Positions 1 to 10,105 are shown, counted from the first letter of the stretch. The stretch is DNA of 64,000 nucleotides from Sphingobacterium tabacisoli (GCF_017908035.1 NZ_JAEQMU010000002.1:434001-498000), one strand, 5' to 3'. Notes: generated from the letters alone by a model not told the origin. Translations and numbers: made by a program.

Positions 1-1236
1 ATGTTTAAAGATGAAGGACAAGAGTTGATTGTCGCTCAATGTCGAAGCATAATCGTTGGCATAGCCAGCGCGGGAAGCGATAGATTGTAGACTCTCGCGG
101 GCTGCTACATAGTTTTTGTTGTGTGCAGCGGCCTCTGCATGCACCAGATAGATTTCACCTAGACGAAGTATCATCTGTGTATTGTGTTTCCCGGCTCCGT
201 TTGAAGCATAAGGGTATTTTCCATTGCCTAAAGGGCCTGCAGAATTAGGATTGAACATGAAGTAGAACCTAAAGTCATAGCCCTGACCGGTCGTTAGATC
301 TCCGTCTGTCTCTCCATTGACAAGGTTATCAGCTAAACGTTTGGTGTATTCGCTATAAGTCGTACGGGAAACGAGGTCAGAAACAACTTCTAATGACCCA
401 TGCGTATACGTTGAAAATAGTGCCTCTGTCGACTCATAACCATTCTCAAATAACGATTTAAAGGTGTTTTCAAGTTTGTAACCGTAATTGTTCGCTTCCT
501 CAATAACTTCTTTGGCTAATTGCTCCGCTTCAGCCATTTTGCCCATATGGAGCAACACTTTTGCTTTTAATGCTTTCGCGCTGGTCTGTGTAATATAGTA
601 ATGATGTGTACTATTTGTTGCAGCATTAGCGATCGCATAATCTAGATCCTCCAGGATAAAGGTATAGCTGTCTTGCACGCTGGCGCGGGTAGCAGTTTCT
701 GTCCCTTCAAATGGCGTATTCCTTAATACAATGCCATAAGGGGAATTTAAATCGAAAAAATAACCGAAATGACGTAAGATCTGAAAATGTGCCAATGAAC
801 GATGAAATTTACACTCGGCAATTATTTCCTTAACCCTCTGTTCGGGCATACCTTTGGCATCACCTCGCTCCATCAGTTTAATCAGATTGTTTGCTGTATT
901 AATAGTAAGGTATGTGCCTTGGTATATATTTGATAAAGCTATATTATCAGCTTGTATGCTATTTGTCACAAATTCCTGTCCGCCGGTAAGACCTCCGCCT
1001 TTACTAGCGGTAGTTCCAGACAAGATGGACATATAAGGTCTGAAAGTAGAGACATTAAAGGTGCGCCAGCTTTTGTATACACCCCGTAGCACAGACTCAG
1101 CAGATTCGCTGTTATAAACGACATTATCACTTTCCATTTTGTAATAAGGCTTGATATCATCAATATCGCCTACCATAGAGCAGGAGGAAAGGCCTAGTAT
1201 ACCTGCTAATAAAATTCCTATATATGTTGTTTTCAT
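1..1236 (-). CDS. SusD/RagB-family outer-membrane lipoprotein, partial (C-terminus beyond left edge)
   Basis: Reading the minus strand from the ATG at 1236 gives 412 open codons that run off the window. The N-terminus is a lipoprotein signal (lipobox LSSC, cysteine about residue 19). The body has the helix-rich SusD pattern, including the TPR-like stretch around LKAKVLLHMGKMAEAEQLA and GEIYLVHAEAAA near the end. SusD proteins cap the SusC barrel and bind the glycan at the cell surface. The start lies 12 bases after the SusC stop, the usual SusC-SusD order. The frame is intact up to the edge, so this is truncation by the window and not a pseudogene. The substrate cannot be told from this sequence. 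Confidence 0.93.
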   Translation of the reverse strand, partial: MKTTYIGILLAGILGLSSCSMVGDIDDIKPYYKMESDNVVYNSESAESVLRGVYKSWRTFNVSTFRPYMSILSGTTASKGGGLTGGQEFVTNSIQADNIALSNIYQGTYLTINTANNLIKLMERGDAKGMPEQRVKEIIAECKFHRSLAHFQILRHFGYFFDLNSPYGIVLRNTPFEGTETATRASVQDSYTFILEDLDYAIANAATNSTHHYYITQTSAKALKAKVLLHMGKMAEAEQLAKEVIEEANNYGYKLENTFKSLFENGYESTEALFSTYTHGSLEVVSDLVSRTTYSEYTKRLADNLVNGETDGDLTTGQGYDFRFYFMFNPNSAGPLGNGKYPYASNGAGKHNTQMILRLGEIYLVHAEAAAHNKNYVAARESLQSIASRAGYANDYASTLSDNQLLSFIFKH

Positions 1237-1248
1237 GTTTGGGTCTCG

Positions 1249-4200
1249 TTAAAATGTCGCTTTGATACCAAATGAATAAGTCTTAGACATCGGGTATGCA
1301 TCATTGTTACTTGTATTAGTGGCGATGTAGGTACCTATAAATTCTGGGTCTAGCCCCGGCCATTTTGTGATGGTCCATAAGTTGGAGGCGGAGGCAAATA
1401 CAGAGAGTTGACCTATCTTGCAGCTCTCTGTTAGCTTTTGAGGTAATGTATAGCTAAGATTGATGTTTTTGAGCCGTAAGAAGGAAGTCTCGTACACTAA
1501 ACGGTCCGAAGTTCTGGAATTGGATGCTGGATCATAGTAGGTAATCTTGGCAAAATGGGCCTGTTGATTGCTCGGAGACCACATGTCATTGTACATCTCC
1601 TCGTTAAGACTCTCTCCGAGTGATCCGAAAAAACTTGTTCTAAAGTCATCCATTACAGCTCTAGCACCTTTAGAATACTGAAATACGAAAGAGAAATTCA
1701 GATTTTTATACTTTATACGGTTATATATACCGCCGAAATATTTTGGCTGTGCGGTAGCTATAACTTCGCGGTCGTCGATATTGATAACACCATCTCCATT
1801 GAGATCTTTATACTTGTAGTCACCTATACCTGTTGCCGAATTTTGATAGTATCCTGTCGGTGATGATTGGTTAAGCGCGTCGATTTCTTCTTGATAATCA
1901 AATATTTTTTCGACTAGGTAGCCTTTTCTTGTTCCCGCTGGATAGCCCTCTAAATAGCTGTCTACTGAGTATTGGTTGATATTGGCACCATTTAATTTTT
2001 CAATCTTATTTTTGTTTCTGGCAATATTGAATCCCAGATTCCAGGTGAAGTCTTGTTTCTTCAGGATGTCATAAGCTAGTTCAAGCTCAAAGCCTTTGTT
2101 GCTCATATCAATGATATTGGCGTAATATTGGGTAGTTCCTGCTTCAAGTGGTGCTGGTGCTGGTGCTAACGCCCCAGTAGTATATCGATCATATACATCG
2201 ACGCTACCGGTAAAACGATTGTTGAAAAATGCAAAATCGAGGCCGGTGTTGTATTCACGAGTTTTCTCCCATTTAACGTCGCGGTTTGGTAGGTTATCAT
2301 CCAGCACGATGGCAGGGCTGCCGCCCCACAGATCACTAGAGCCCCGTACAAAAAACTGTCGGTACAGAAAATCGCTGATATTAGTAGAACCGGTATTACC
2401 CCAGCTCAGACGCAATTTAAGATCATTTACCCAATCTGTAGACATCATAAAGCTTTCTTTGTTAATGCGCCAGCCTAAGGAAAGAGAAGGAAAGTAAGCT
2501 CGTTTGTTACCGGGACCAAACTTGGAAGATTCGTCCGTTCGGAAATTCGCTTCGGCGAGATAGCGATCTTGAAATTTATAACTCAAACGGCTATATATGG
2601 AATTTAAACCTTGATCTGTCCGGTAATAGGAAAAATAATTGATACGGGCAGCTGATCCTGGGTCGATCAGTATCTCGTTATCCGGAAACTCCTCATAGGA
2701 ATGCGAATCACCCCAATTTTTAAATCGGTCAAAACCGATACCAGCCATAGCGTATAACTGATGACCATCTTTTTTCCAATCGTAATCTGCTCGGAAGTTT
2801 ACGCTGGTATTGCTGTTTTTGGATGTATTCGTATTTAGAGAGGCATACAAGGTAGAACCAAATATACTGAAATCATCTGTTGCGTAGGTCGGTGAAAAGA
2901 TACTGGCTTCGCCGTTATAAGAAGCTATGCTAATATCTCCGTGGAGCTTAAAACCCTCGAAAACTTTGTAAGCAGCATAGGCTGATCCTAAAAACTGATG
3001 CATATTATTGTTGCCCTTATTGTGGAGTTGCGCTAAAGGGTTGGATAAAGCCACAGGTGCACCGTACATACTGCTTCCATCTATTGTTGTAAAGTTGCCT
3101 TCAGAATCATAAGGTGCAATATCAGGTCTTACCAACCAAGGTTTGGTAACGCCATCTGCAAATATTTGTTGACCATGTTTCATCCTACTATAAGAATACC
3201 CTAGTGAGGCACCAGCGGATAAACGATCGGTAATATCACTATCAAATGACAAACGCCCACTATACCGTTGTAGGTTGTTATTGATGTAGAGCCCGTCCTG
3301 ATCAAATGCATTAAAGTTGAAAGCCATATTGCTATTGTCGGTACCTCCGGTTAGCGTCACATTGGCCTGCGATGTACGTGCATTTTTATTGCGGATAACT
3401 TGTGTCCAGTCGGTGTTGCCATTATAGAAAGCATCTGCCTTTAGTCCATCAAATTGGTACTTTAATGGAGTGCCAAACCCATCGTCTTCTGTCGGAAGGA
3501 TGTTGGCAAAAATTTCCATTCCAGGAACTTGGGTATAGAACGCCACATAGGGGTCGATCTGTCCATTATTAATCGCACCAATTGTGTTGTTTATGATGCG
3601 GTTTTGGACTTCCTTAAATTGATCGACAGAAAGTGGTTTGTACATTTTTGTAGGGTTACTGATAGAATGTGTATAGTCGACCGATGCTTTGAAAGGATTG
3701 TTTTTTTTGCCTCTGTTTGTCTTGACTATAACCACACCATTGGCTCCCCTTGATCCATAGATCGCTGTAGCAGCGGCATCTTTTAGAATATCTATGCTTT
3801 CAATCTCGGATACGGGAATATTTACCAAAGGGTTGATGGTCGGAAAATCTCCTACGCTGCCTTCAATAAAAAAGGGAATACCGTCAATAACGTATAGCGG
3901 TTCGTTCGAACTTCCAGATAGGGGGGAAGTGATCCCACGGATATTGAGCTTGGCCGTGGAGCCGGGGGCACCTGAGTTTTGGGTTACCATTACCCCTTTT
4001 GCAGCACCACCAAGAATAGATTCAAAGGTAGCACTATTGTTGCTGAAGTCAGCGAGTTTCTCTTGATTGATAGAGGATATGGAGCTGGTAAGGTCTTTTT
4101 GTTGCTTGCTACCATAGCCAATGACGACCACCTGCTCCAATTTTTCATCTAACTGTGTGAGGGTCATATTGTAGAGTACAGTAGGCTTTTGAACCTGGAC

Positions 4201-4728
4201 CATCGCTGCCGTGGTCTGATAGCCGACAAAACTGTACGATAACTGGTATACTCCGTAAGGAAGATCGGTAAATGAATAGTGTCCTTGTGCATCGGATATT
4301 GTAATACGGTCAAGGTTGTTACCTACAATTTTTACTGTAACACCACTCATGGGAATTTTCGTTTCATATTGATTCACTATTCCCGATAAAGTCCCGGATT
4401 GCTGTTGTTTATTTTTGATGATTATATTTTTTTCCTGGACTTGGACCTCTAAGGGTTGTGTACTGAATATTTCTCTAAGGACCTCCCGAAAGTCAGCATT
4501 CACTGTATTGATGGTTACCGGTAATGATTCTGTAAGACTCTCGTCTGCATATAGAAAGCGGTATGAGCTCTGCTTTTCCAGCTGTTGAAGAACTGACTTG
4601 AGCGGGCTGCGTTCAGCTTTAATCGTAATTTTTTGGGCGTAACTGGCCATTGAGAATGGCATGAAAAAGGTGCTTAGTAGAAGCATCGTAAGATAATATC
4701 TTACGTGTTTTAAGAAGTTTATATTCAT
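1249..4728 (-). CDS. SusC/RagA-type TonB-dependent receptor with N-terminal STN signalling domain
   Basis: Outer-membrane importer of 1159 residues. A signal peptide (about 1-32) is followed by an STN domain (about 34-105), a carboxypeptidase-regulatory-like beta domain (about 115-205), the plug (about 210-340, with the DAAATAIYGSRGANGVV signature of SusC plugs) and a 22-strand-type barrel to the C-terminal phenylalanine. The STN domain is the module that contacts a FecR partner, which fits the FecR and sigma genes directly upstream. FecR ends 11 bases before this start. The arrangement predicts that ligand binding at the surface activates the sigma factor and transcription of this susCD pair. 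Confidence 0.96.
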   Translation of the reverse strand: MNINFLKHVRYYLTMLLLSTFFMPFSMASYAQKITIKAERSPLKSVLQQLEKQSSYRFLYADESLTESLPVTINTVNADFREVLREIFSTQPLEVQVQEKNIIIKNKQQQSGTLSGIVNQYETKIPMSGVTVKIVGNNLDRITISDAQGHYSFTDLPYGVYQLSYSFVGYQTTAAMVQVQKPTVLYNMTLTQLDEKLEQVVVIGYGSKQQKDLTSSISSINQEKLADFSNNSATFESILGGAAKGVMVTQNSGAPGSTAKLNIRGITSPLSGSSNEPLYVIDGIPFFIEGSVGDFPTINPLVNIPVSEIESIDILKDAAATAIYGSRGANGVVIVKTNRGKKNNPFKASVDYTHSISNPTKMYKPLSVDQFKEVQNRIINNTIGAINNGQIDPYVAFYTQVPGMEIFANILPTEDDGFGTPLKYQFDGLKADAFYNGNTDWTQVIRNKNARTSQANVTLTGGTDNSNMAFNFNAFDQDGLYINNNLQRYSGRLSFDSDITDRLSAGASLGYSYSRMKHGQQIFADGVTKPWLVRPDIAPYDSEGNFTTIDGSSMYGAPVALSNPLAQLHNKGNNNMHQFLGSAYAAYKVFEGFKLHGDISIASYNGEASIFSPTYATDDFSIFGSTLYASLNTNTSKNSNTSVNFRADYDWKKDGHQLYAMAGIGFDRFKNWGDSHSYEEFPDNEILIDPGSAARINYFSYYRTDQGLNSIYSRLSYKFQDRYLAEANFRTDESSKFGPGNKRAYFPSLSLGWRINKESFMMSTDWVNDLKLRLSWGNTGSTNISDFLYRQFFVRGSSDLWGGSPAIVLDDNLPNRDVKWEKTREYNTGLDFAFFNNRFTGSVDVYDRYTTGALAPAPAPLEAGTTQYYANIIDMSNKGFELELAYDILKKQDFTWNLGFNIARNKNKIEKLNGANINQYSVDSYLEGYPAGTRKGYLVEKIFDYQEEIDALNQSSPTGYYQNSATGIGDYKYKDLNGDGVINIDDREVIATAQPKYFGGIYNRIKYKNLNFSFVFQYSKGARAVMDDFRTSFFGSLGESLNEEMYNDMWSPSNQQAHFAKITYYDPASNSRTSDRLVYETSFLRLKNINLSYTLPQKLTESCKIGQLSVFASASNLWTITKWPGLDPEFIGTYIATNTSNNDAYPMSKTYSFGIKATF

Positions 4729-4739
4729 AAAATTTAGTG

Positions 4740-5849
4740 TTAGTTATTCTTTTGTATATAGATTGTTTTATTTCGAATGGTGAATTTGACCTTCCCCGTC
4801 ATCTCCAACAGATTGAGGACCTGTCCGATCTGGTTATGCTTGGAAATGGTTCCGGTAAACTGCTTTTTCTCTAGTTCTCTGTTGTCAAAAACAATATCGA
4901 CATCGTACCAACGTGCTATTTTCTGCATGATGCTTTCCAATGGTTCGCTATCAAATACAAACAATTCGTCTTTCCAAGAGATTTCGCTAGCTGTTTTAGC
5001 TGATAAGATCTTTATATTTTTTCCATCGAATATAGACTGATCTCCAGGAAGAAGTATAGCATTTCCTTTTGAAAAGCTAACTTCTACCTTCCCTTCGAGC
5101 AGCGTTGTTAGTGTATGTGTGTCATTTGGATAGGCCTTAATATTGAACTTGGTGCCGAGTACGGTCACCTTCTGTCCTTTGGACTCTACAATAAAAGGTT
5201 TGTTTTTGTTCTTGGCTACCTCAAAATATCCTTCTCCAAGCATTTTTATTCGACGTTCGTTGCCTGTGAATTGGGAAGGAAATTCGATGGTTGATTCAGA
5301 ATTAATAGATACTATGGAACCATCCGATAATACTATTCTATATTGTCCGCCGCGTGGGACAATTAATTTATTAATGCTTGCAATATCATTTGTCGTGGAA
5401 TCTGTTTCGTATGATATGGTTCCATCACTTAGTTTCTCTATTTTAATGCCTTCATGACGTATGATGTCGCCCGTAGTGAGTTGACTGAGATTTACTGAAT
5501 CTTTTGACCCAAGAACCAACACTGCACGGTTACCTCCTGGGGTAATTTCAGAGGTCTCGGCAAGTGTGTCTACGGTGTTGTCTCTATAGATGCTGTAATA
5601 TAGTAATGAAATAGAACATAGCATGATGAAGATACCCGCATAACGAAGGAAGCGTCTTCTACTCCTTTGATGTGGATTTATATTGTTCCATACGGATTCC
5701 TTAGCCTGTTCATATTCTTGAACTTGAAGGCGATTGTCATATTCAACAGAAGTATACCAAGACTCTACGGCATCTCTTTCGGATCTGGATGCAGCCCCAC
5801 TGGTATAGCGTCTCAATAATTTTTTGATCTCGCGTTTTGTCATCATCAT
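4740..5849 (-). CDS. FecR-family anti-sigma factor
   Basis: Inner-membrane regulator of 369 residues. Residues 1-65 form a cytoplasmic segment expected to hold the sigma factor. A transmembrane helix follows at about 67-88 (AGIFIMLCSISLLYYS). The periplasmic part contains the FecR domain (about 160-265, with FEVAKNKNKPFIV and VLGTKFNIKAY) and a C-terminal DUF4974 domain (about 300-369), the Bacteroidota arrangement. It sits between the ECF sigma gene and the STN-containing SusC. Three ATGs in a row make the exact start uncertain by up to two codons. Confidence 0.95.
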   Translation of the reverse strand: MMMTKREIKKLLRRYTSGAASRSERDAVESWYTSVEYDNRLQVQEYEQAKESVWNNINPHQRSRRRFLRYAGIFIMLCSISLLYYSIYRDNTVDTLAETSEITPGGNRAVLVLGSKDSVNLSQLTTGDIIRHEGIKIEKLSDGTISYETDSTTNDIASINKLIVPRGGQYRIVLSDGSIVSINSESTIEFPSQFTGNERRIKMLGEGYFEVAKNKNKPFIVESKGQKVTVLGTKFNIKAYPNDTHTLTTLLEGKVEVSFSKGNAILLPGDQSIFDGKNIKILSAKTASEISWKDELFVFDSEPLESIMQKIARWYDVDIVFDNRELEKKQFTGTISKHNQIGQVLNLLEMTGKVKFTIRNKTIYIQKNN

Positions 5850-5916
5850 TAAATAGGTCTTCAGTTAACAAGACAAGACAAAAGCAGGAAGGGAGTAGAG
5901 AAAAAATAAAAAAATA

Positions 5917-6489
5917 CTAAAATGTAGAAAAAAGAACGTAATGGATCTTTTGTTTGAGGATTCTGAGGGCATTTGCAACCTGCTTCTTCACCGTTAATTC
6001 GGATAAGGCCATTAACTCTGCAATTTCTTTATGGGATAGCTCCTGATTTCTACTAAGTAGGTAGATCTGTTTCATCTTAAGAGGGAGAGCATCTATTTCA
6101 TTTTGTATGATGCGTTCCAATTCATTTTTGTGGATAGTGCGGGAGGTAGTTTCTTCGTACAAGTTGTTAAAATATTGGAATAGCTCTTCCCGTTCGCCTT
6201 GTTTTTTTGTTTTAATATAAAAATTGATGATACTATTTCGTAGGGATGCAAAGAGAAAATGGACTACTTTACCTTCTATATTGATTTTGGAGCGTTTTTT
6301 CCACAGATTCATAAATATATCCTGGGTGAGATCCTGAGCATCTTCCTTGGTATTTACCTTACGTTTGGCCTGAGCGAAAAGAAGATAAAAAAAACGATCG
6401 TAAAGATGCTGATAGGCTATTTCATCGCCTAGTTTCACTAGGTCGAAGAGCTGCTCATCACTACAATCGCTATGTTTGATCTGATTCAT
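5917..6489 (-). CDS. ECF RNA polymerase sigma-70 factor (FecI-like)
   Basis: A protein of 190 residues with sigma region 2 (about 25-75, including EDAQDLTQDIFMNLW, the core-binding and -10 recognition segment) and region 4 (about 130-180, LPLKMKQIYLLSRNQ then the helix-turn-helix HKEIAELMALSELTVKKQVANA). I take the ATG at 6489; a TTG at 6501 would add four residues. The FecR gene follows 67 bases later on the same strand, so the pair and the downstream susCD form a Bacteroidota sigma/anti-sigma polysaccharide-uptake cassette. The sigma factor is presumably held inactive by FecR until the receptor is engaged. Confidence 0.94.
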   Translation of the reverse strand: MNQIKHSDCSDEQLFDLVKLGDEIAYQHLYDRFFYLLFAQAKRKVNTKEDAQDLTQDIFMNLWKKRSKINIEGKVVHFLFASLRNSIINFYIKTKKQGEREELFQYFNNLYEETTSRTIHKNELERIIQNEIDALPLKMKQIYLLSRNQELSHKEIAELMALSELTVKKQVANALRILKQKIHYVLFSTF

Positions 6490-6957
6490 AAAGGTAAACA
6501 AAGGTAAGTATAAAAGATTTCTAATTTGAATCTTAGTCGGGGTGATATCTTAAATATTGGCTCTTTACGTTGTTTTATCCCATTATAATTATTATCCTAG
6601 ACACGAAATAAATCAGAACCTCCTTTTTTTGCTATAAAGAAAGAAAAAGCTTTCAATGGCACTAGCAGAGTCTCTTAAAGATTTAGAAAATGTTGTGGTA
6701 AATACTATGATTGGCTAACTATAAAAACTCTGTATATTTAGATTCTAAATTTTTTGGTGATAAAATATTGTATTGTCTGGAGGCTAATCATATAATAAAA
6801 AAATGAATAGTACCCGAATGGTCCGTTTTCTTTGGACCAAAGGGTCAATATTATTGATCCTAATGCGGATAGTATAAATTGATTAAATAATATTTTCCGG
6901 AACATGCGTAGAATAGATTGATGTGAAGAGAATAATAGGTGTCGAATATTAACGGTG
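6490..6957. other. Noncoding stretch upstream of the sigma factor
   Basis: About 470 AT-rich bases hold the likely promoter region of the sigma-fecR-susCD cassette (minus strand). I see no convincing open frame, strong hairpin or repeat array in it. Confidence 0.5.
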
Positions 6958-7230
6958 TTACTTCTTTTTATTGTAACCTAATATATCCAATACCTGATCT
7001 TCATTTTGTTGCTCTGAGAAGACGTCGATACACACCTCAACTTGTTCGCTATGGTCAATTAGGAAATGCTTTGGATGTGGAATGAGACAGTCATAGATTC
7101 CTTCAAAACCACCTATGCTTTCCTGATAAGCTGTGTAAAAAGGCTCCGGGATCTCCTGATATGAAGTTATCTGTTATTCTTGAGCGTAGTATTCAGGCGA
7201 TCACCGAAGCTGGTACTCCAATTTAATAAG
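6958..7230 (-). pseudogene. Decayed coding remnant, family unknown
   Basis: On the minus strand the last 70 or so codons before the TAA at 6958-6960 read like ordinary protein (PFYTAYQESIGGFEGIYDC, then HPKHFLIDHSEQVEVCIDVF), but there is no start codon and a stop lies in frame near 7175. A second protein-like stretch (LLNWSTSFGDRLNTTLKNNR) lies just upstream in another frame and ends in its own stop at about 7170. The simplest reading is a frameshifted, 5'-truncated gene remnant. I do not recognise the family. It could equally be fortuitous; a translated search with the two pieces joined would decide. Confidence 0.33.
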
Positions 7231-7244
7231 GTGGATATTTATCT

Positions 7245-8489
7245 TTAGGAAAGATTGACGAATTCTTTATTTTTAATGCTGTTTTTTTTGTCTTTGTTGA
7301 ACCACTTGAACTTACCATTGATCACCATATAAGCCAGGAGGCCGGCTACTAGCCCCCAAAAAGCTCCTCCGATATCAAATAGACTAATATTTGCAGCAGA
7401 GACTAAAAATGTGATCAGTGCTACTTCTCTGGTCTTTACATCTGCCATGGCACTGGATATACTGCCTGCAATGGTACCTAATAATGCCAAGCCCGCCAAC
7501 ATCGCGATGAAGGAAGAGGGAAATGCCATGAACAGTGCTACAAAGGTCACCCCGAAAATGCCTACCAAGGAATACAGGATGCCACATGTTATGCCGGCAA
7601 TATATCTTTTTTTTGGATTTTCGTGTGTATCTGTTCCTGTAGCTATTGCTGCTGTAATGGCAGCAATGTTAAATGGAGACGATCCAAAGACAGCAAATAC
7701 CATAGACCCTAAGCCTGTAACAGTCAGTATCGGATTGGCACTCATGTCCTTGTAACCATCATTTTGGAGGACGAGCATACCGGGCATGTATTGCCCTGTC
7801 AATGTGATTATAAAGAGGGGTAAAGCAACACTCAATAAAGCATTGGCCGAGAATACAGGCGCAGTAAATACAGGTTTGGATAGACTCCATTCCAGTGTGC
7901 TAAAAGTGATACTATCAGTAATCAGGAGGTAGGAAAGTCCGATGACCAAAACCCCTAATATGGCATATCTTGACGTAAGGCGTTTTAGAAATATAAATGC
8001 GACAAACAGAAGACAGACCAATACTGGGTCTACGGATATTTCTTTGAAAGCATTGATCCCGAAAGGGAAGAGGATACCAGCCAATAATCCTGCAGCAATC
8101 CCTTGTGGGATTAGTTTGATCACGCGGTCGAACATTCCGGAAAGGCCAAGTATAAGAAAAGCAGCACCTGATACGACATAGGCACCAATGGCTTCGGAAT
8201 AAGGTACTGTAGCCAGTGCCGTGATAAGGAATGCCGCTCCTGGGGTTGACCATGCGGTAATGATGGGCGTTTTGTAGCGTATGCTCAACCAAAGCCCTGT
8301 CAATCCGGTTCCAAGTGATACCGCCCATACCCATGACGAGGTCAATTCGGGACTTAATCCTGCGACTTTTGCTGCCTGAAAAATTAAAATAAAGGTACCT
8401 CCATAATTTACGATCACAGAAACGAAACCTGCGATGATGATACTTGGTAGATCACTGGCTTTTAGTTTGTCTTCTTCTCTAGTTTTCAT
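7245..8489 (-). CDS. Benzoate/H+ symporter family (BenE-like) membrane transporter
   Basis: A membrane protein of 414 residues with about 11-12 hydrophobic helices. The N-terminal pattern (SDLPSIIIAGFVSVIVNYGG, then ITAWSTPGAAFLIT) and the central FNIAAITAAIATGTDTHENP are hallmarks of the BenE family. The ITAWSTPG segment corresponds to the conserved re-entrant region. BenE proteins are annotated as proton-coupled benzoate importers, but most members in organisms without benzoate catabolism are uncharacterised, and no aromatic-degradation genes appear here. I use the ATG at 8489; a GTG at 8498 would add three residues. It stands alone, with a long noncoding region upstream. Confidence 0.88.
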   Translation of the reverse strand: MKTREEDKLKASDLPSIIIAGFVSVIVNYGGTFILIFQAAKVAGLSPELTSSWVWAVSLGTGLTGLWLSIRYKTPIITAWSTPGAAFLITALATVPYSEAIGAYVVSGAAFLILGLSGMFDRVIKLIPQGIAAGLLAGILFPFGINAFKEISVDPVLVCLLFVAFIFLKRLTSRYAILGVLVIGLSYLLITDSITFSTLEWSLSKPVFTAPVFSANALLSVALPLFIITLTGQYMPGMLVLQNDGYKDMSANPILTVTGLGSMVFAVFGSSPFNIAAITAAIATGTDTHENPKKRYIAGITCGILYSLVGIFGVTFVALFMAFPSSFIAMLAGLALLGTIAGSISSAMADVKTREVALITFLVSAANISLFDIGGAFWGLVAGLLAYMVINGKFKWFNKDKKNSIKNKEFVNLS

Positions 8490-9000
8490 TGATGACACTG
8501 GTTTAATGTTGTTAAAGAAATATTGAAAAAGGATCTAGGATATCAGATAAACTATTCTTTTTATATCTATAGACTCTCTTGAACTTTGCGACAAAAGTAA
8601 ATCTAAATAGATATGCATGGATGGTACAGATTCTTTATTATTGAGGGACCAGATTAATTATTTGATTAGGAGTGAGTGACCTAAATGTTTTCATTATTAG
8701 GTGTTTAAAAAAGAAGTACGAGTCGAGCGACTCGTGCCTAATTGGGGAAATCGTTTAAAAAAAAGCAATGATGCCCCAATCTTCTATCTACTTCAACTTC
8801 TATTTCAAAAGTAAGGAAGTTTTTATAGTTTATGAATGAACCAGAAGTTGCATATGGAGGCAGTCCACGAATTTTACATGAGCCCATTCGTACAATCTGG
8901 TCTAGATGAATAAAATAAACTGCACTACTTTACTCCTCCAATTTACTCCTAGCTTTATGCCCATGATTCAGTTGGTGCTGATGGTTTATAAATATTTATT
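8490..9000. other. Noncoding region between divergent benE-like gene and serC
   Basis: About 510 bases with no supported gene. It must contain the promoters of the two divergent genes. A near-perfect 18-base palindrome at 8718-8735 is listed separately. A 25-codon open frame from an ATG at 8833 has no ribosome binding site or recognisable product and is not called. Confidence 0.5.
8718..8735 (-). terminator. Inverted repeat ACGAGTCG-AG-CGACTCGT, terminator-like on minus strand
   Basis: Perfect 8-base arms around AG; as RNA this would be a 7-bp stem with a GAGC tetraloop. On the minus strand the hairpin is followed by ACTTCTTTTTT, which looks like an intrinsic terminator tail, yet no minus-strand gene is seen just upstream. 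It could instead be a protein-binding palindrome or the remains of a lost gene's terminator. Confidence 0.35.
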
Positions 9001-10077
9001 ATGGGTATGAAATACAATTTTGGAGCGGGGCCTGGTAAGTTGGCGAAAGAGGTCTTGGCAGAAGCAGCAGCAGCCGTTCAGAACTTTAACAACACGGGAC
9101 TTTCTATTTTGGAGATATCGCATAGGAGTGAGCATTTTATAGAGGTGCTTAATGAAACAGAGCAGTTGGCACGTCAATTATTGGCTGTGCCTGATACACA
9201 TGATATTATTTTTTTGCAAGGTGGAGCGAGTTCTCATTTTGCGATGGTGCCCATGAACCTGTTACCCGATGATGGAACCGCTATCTATTTAGACACAGGG
9301 ATGTGGTCGAGTAAAGCAATCGCTGAAGCCAAAAAATTCGGGAAGGTATCTGTTATAGCAAGTTCTGTCAATGCGGATTATAGCTTTTATCCTAAGGGAT
9401 TTACCGTGTCGAAAGATGCTGCATATTACCATTTTACTTCCAATAATACCATATATGGGACAGGGATCTTTGAGACTCCCCAAGTAGATATACCTTTAGT
9501 ATGTGATATGTCCTCCGATATTTTTAGTAGGGTTATTGATGTGTCTGCCTATAGTCTAATCTATGCTGGAGCGCAAAAGAATACCGGGCCAGCGGGTATG
9601 ACGCTAGTCATTGTCAAAAAAGGTATCCTGGGAAGAACAGGTCGGGATATACCAATTATTTTTGACTATGGAGTGCATGTGGCTCACAGGTCACTATATA
9701 ATACACCAGCGGTATACGCCATATATGTAACGATGCTTAATTTACGTTGGTTAGCTGCTAAGGGAGGAGTATCCGTTATCGAACAGGAAAATATACGTAA
9801 AGCAGCGCTTTTGTATCAGGAAATTGATGATAATCCTCTTTTTTCCGGAACAGCAAGGAAAGAAGACCGCTCGCGTATGAATGTCACTTTTGTCATGAAC
9901 GCTAAAGATCTGGAATATGAATTTTCGACTTTCGCATCGCAGAGAGGCATCGTAGGAATAGCTGGACACCGGCATGTAGGTGGATTTAGAGCGTCACTGT
10001 ATAATGCAGTGGATTTAAAAGCTGTCGAGTTTTTGGTAGAGACTATGCGTGAGTTTACACGGATAAAGCAATATTGA
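9001..10077 (+). CDS. serC: Phosphoserine aminotransferase
   Basis: A PLP-dependent class-V aminotransferase of 358 residues converting 3-phosphohydroxypyruvate and glutamate to phosphoserine, the second step of serine synthesis (and a side step of pyridoxal phosphate synthesis). N-terminal NFGAGPGKL and the SHRSEHF-type motif near residue 41 fit SerC. FLQGGASSHF (about 71-80) binds the cofactor phosphate, and Lys193 in GAQKNTGPAG is the Schiff-base lysine. The second ATG (9007) gives the more usual family N-terminus (MKYNFGAGPG). The usual partner serA is not adjacent. A MazG-like gene follows 28 bases later. Confidence 0.94.
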   Translation: MGMKYNFGAGPGKLAKEVLAEAAAAVQNFNNTGLSILEISHRSEHFIEVLNETEQLARQLLAVPDTHDIIFLQGGASSHFAMVPMNLLPDDGTAIYLDTGMWSSKAIAEAKKFGKVSVIASSVNADYSFYPKGFTVSKDAAYYHFTSNNTIYGTGIFETPQVDIPLVCDMSSDIFSRVIDVSAYSLIYAGAQKNTGPAGMTLVIVKKGILGRTGRDIPIIFDYGVHVAHRSLYNTPAVYAIYVTMLNLRWLAAKGGVSVIEQENIRKAALLYQEIDDNPLFSGTARKEDRSRMNVTFVMNAKDLEYEFSTFASQRGIVGIAGHRHVGGFRASLYNAVDLKAVEFLVETMREFTRIKQY

Positions 10078-10105
10078 TATATATTTAACCCAATTTAAGT
10101 TTGCC

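Noticed and set aside
8833..8910. 25-codon open frame (MNEPEVAYGGSPRIL...)
   Set aside because: No ribosome binding site, homologue or conserved context can be claimed; too short to support.
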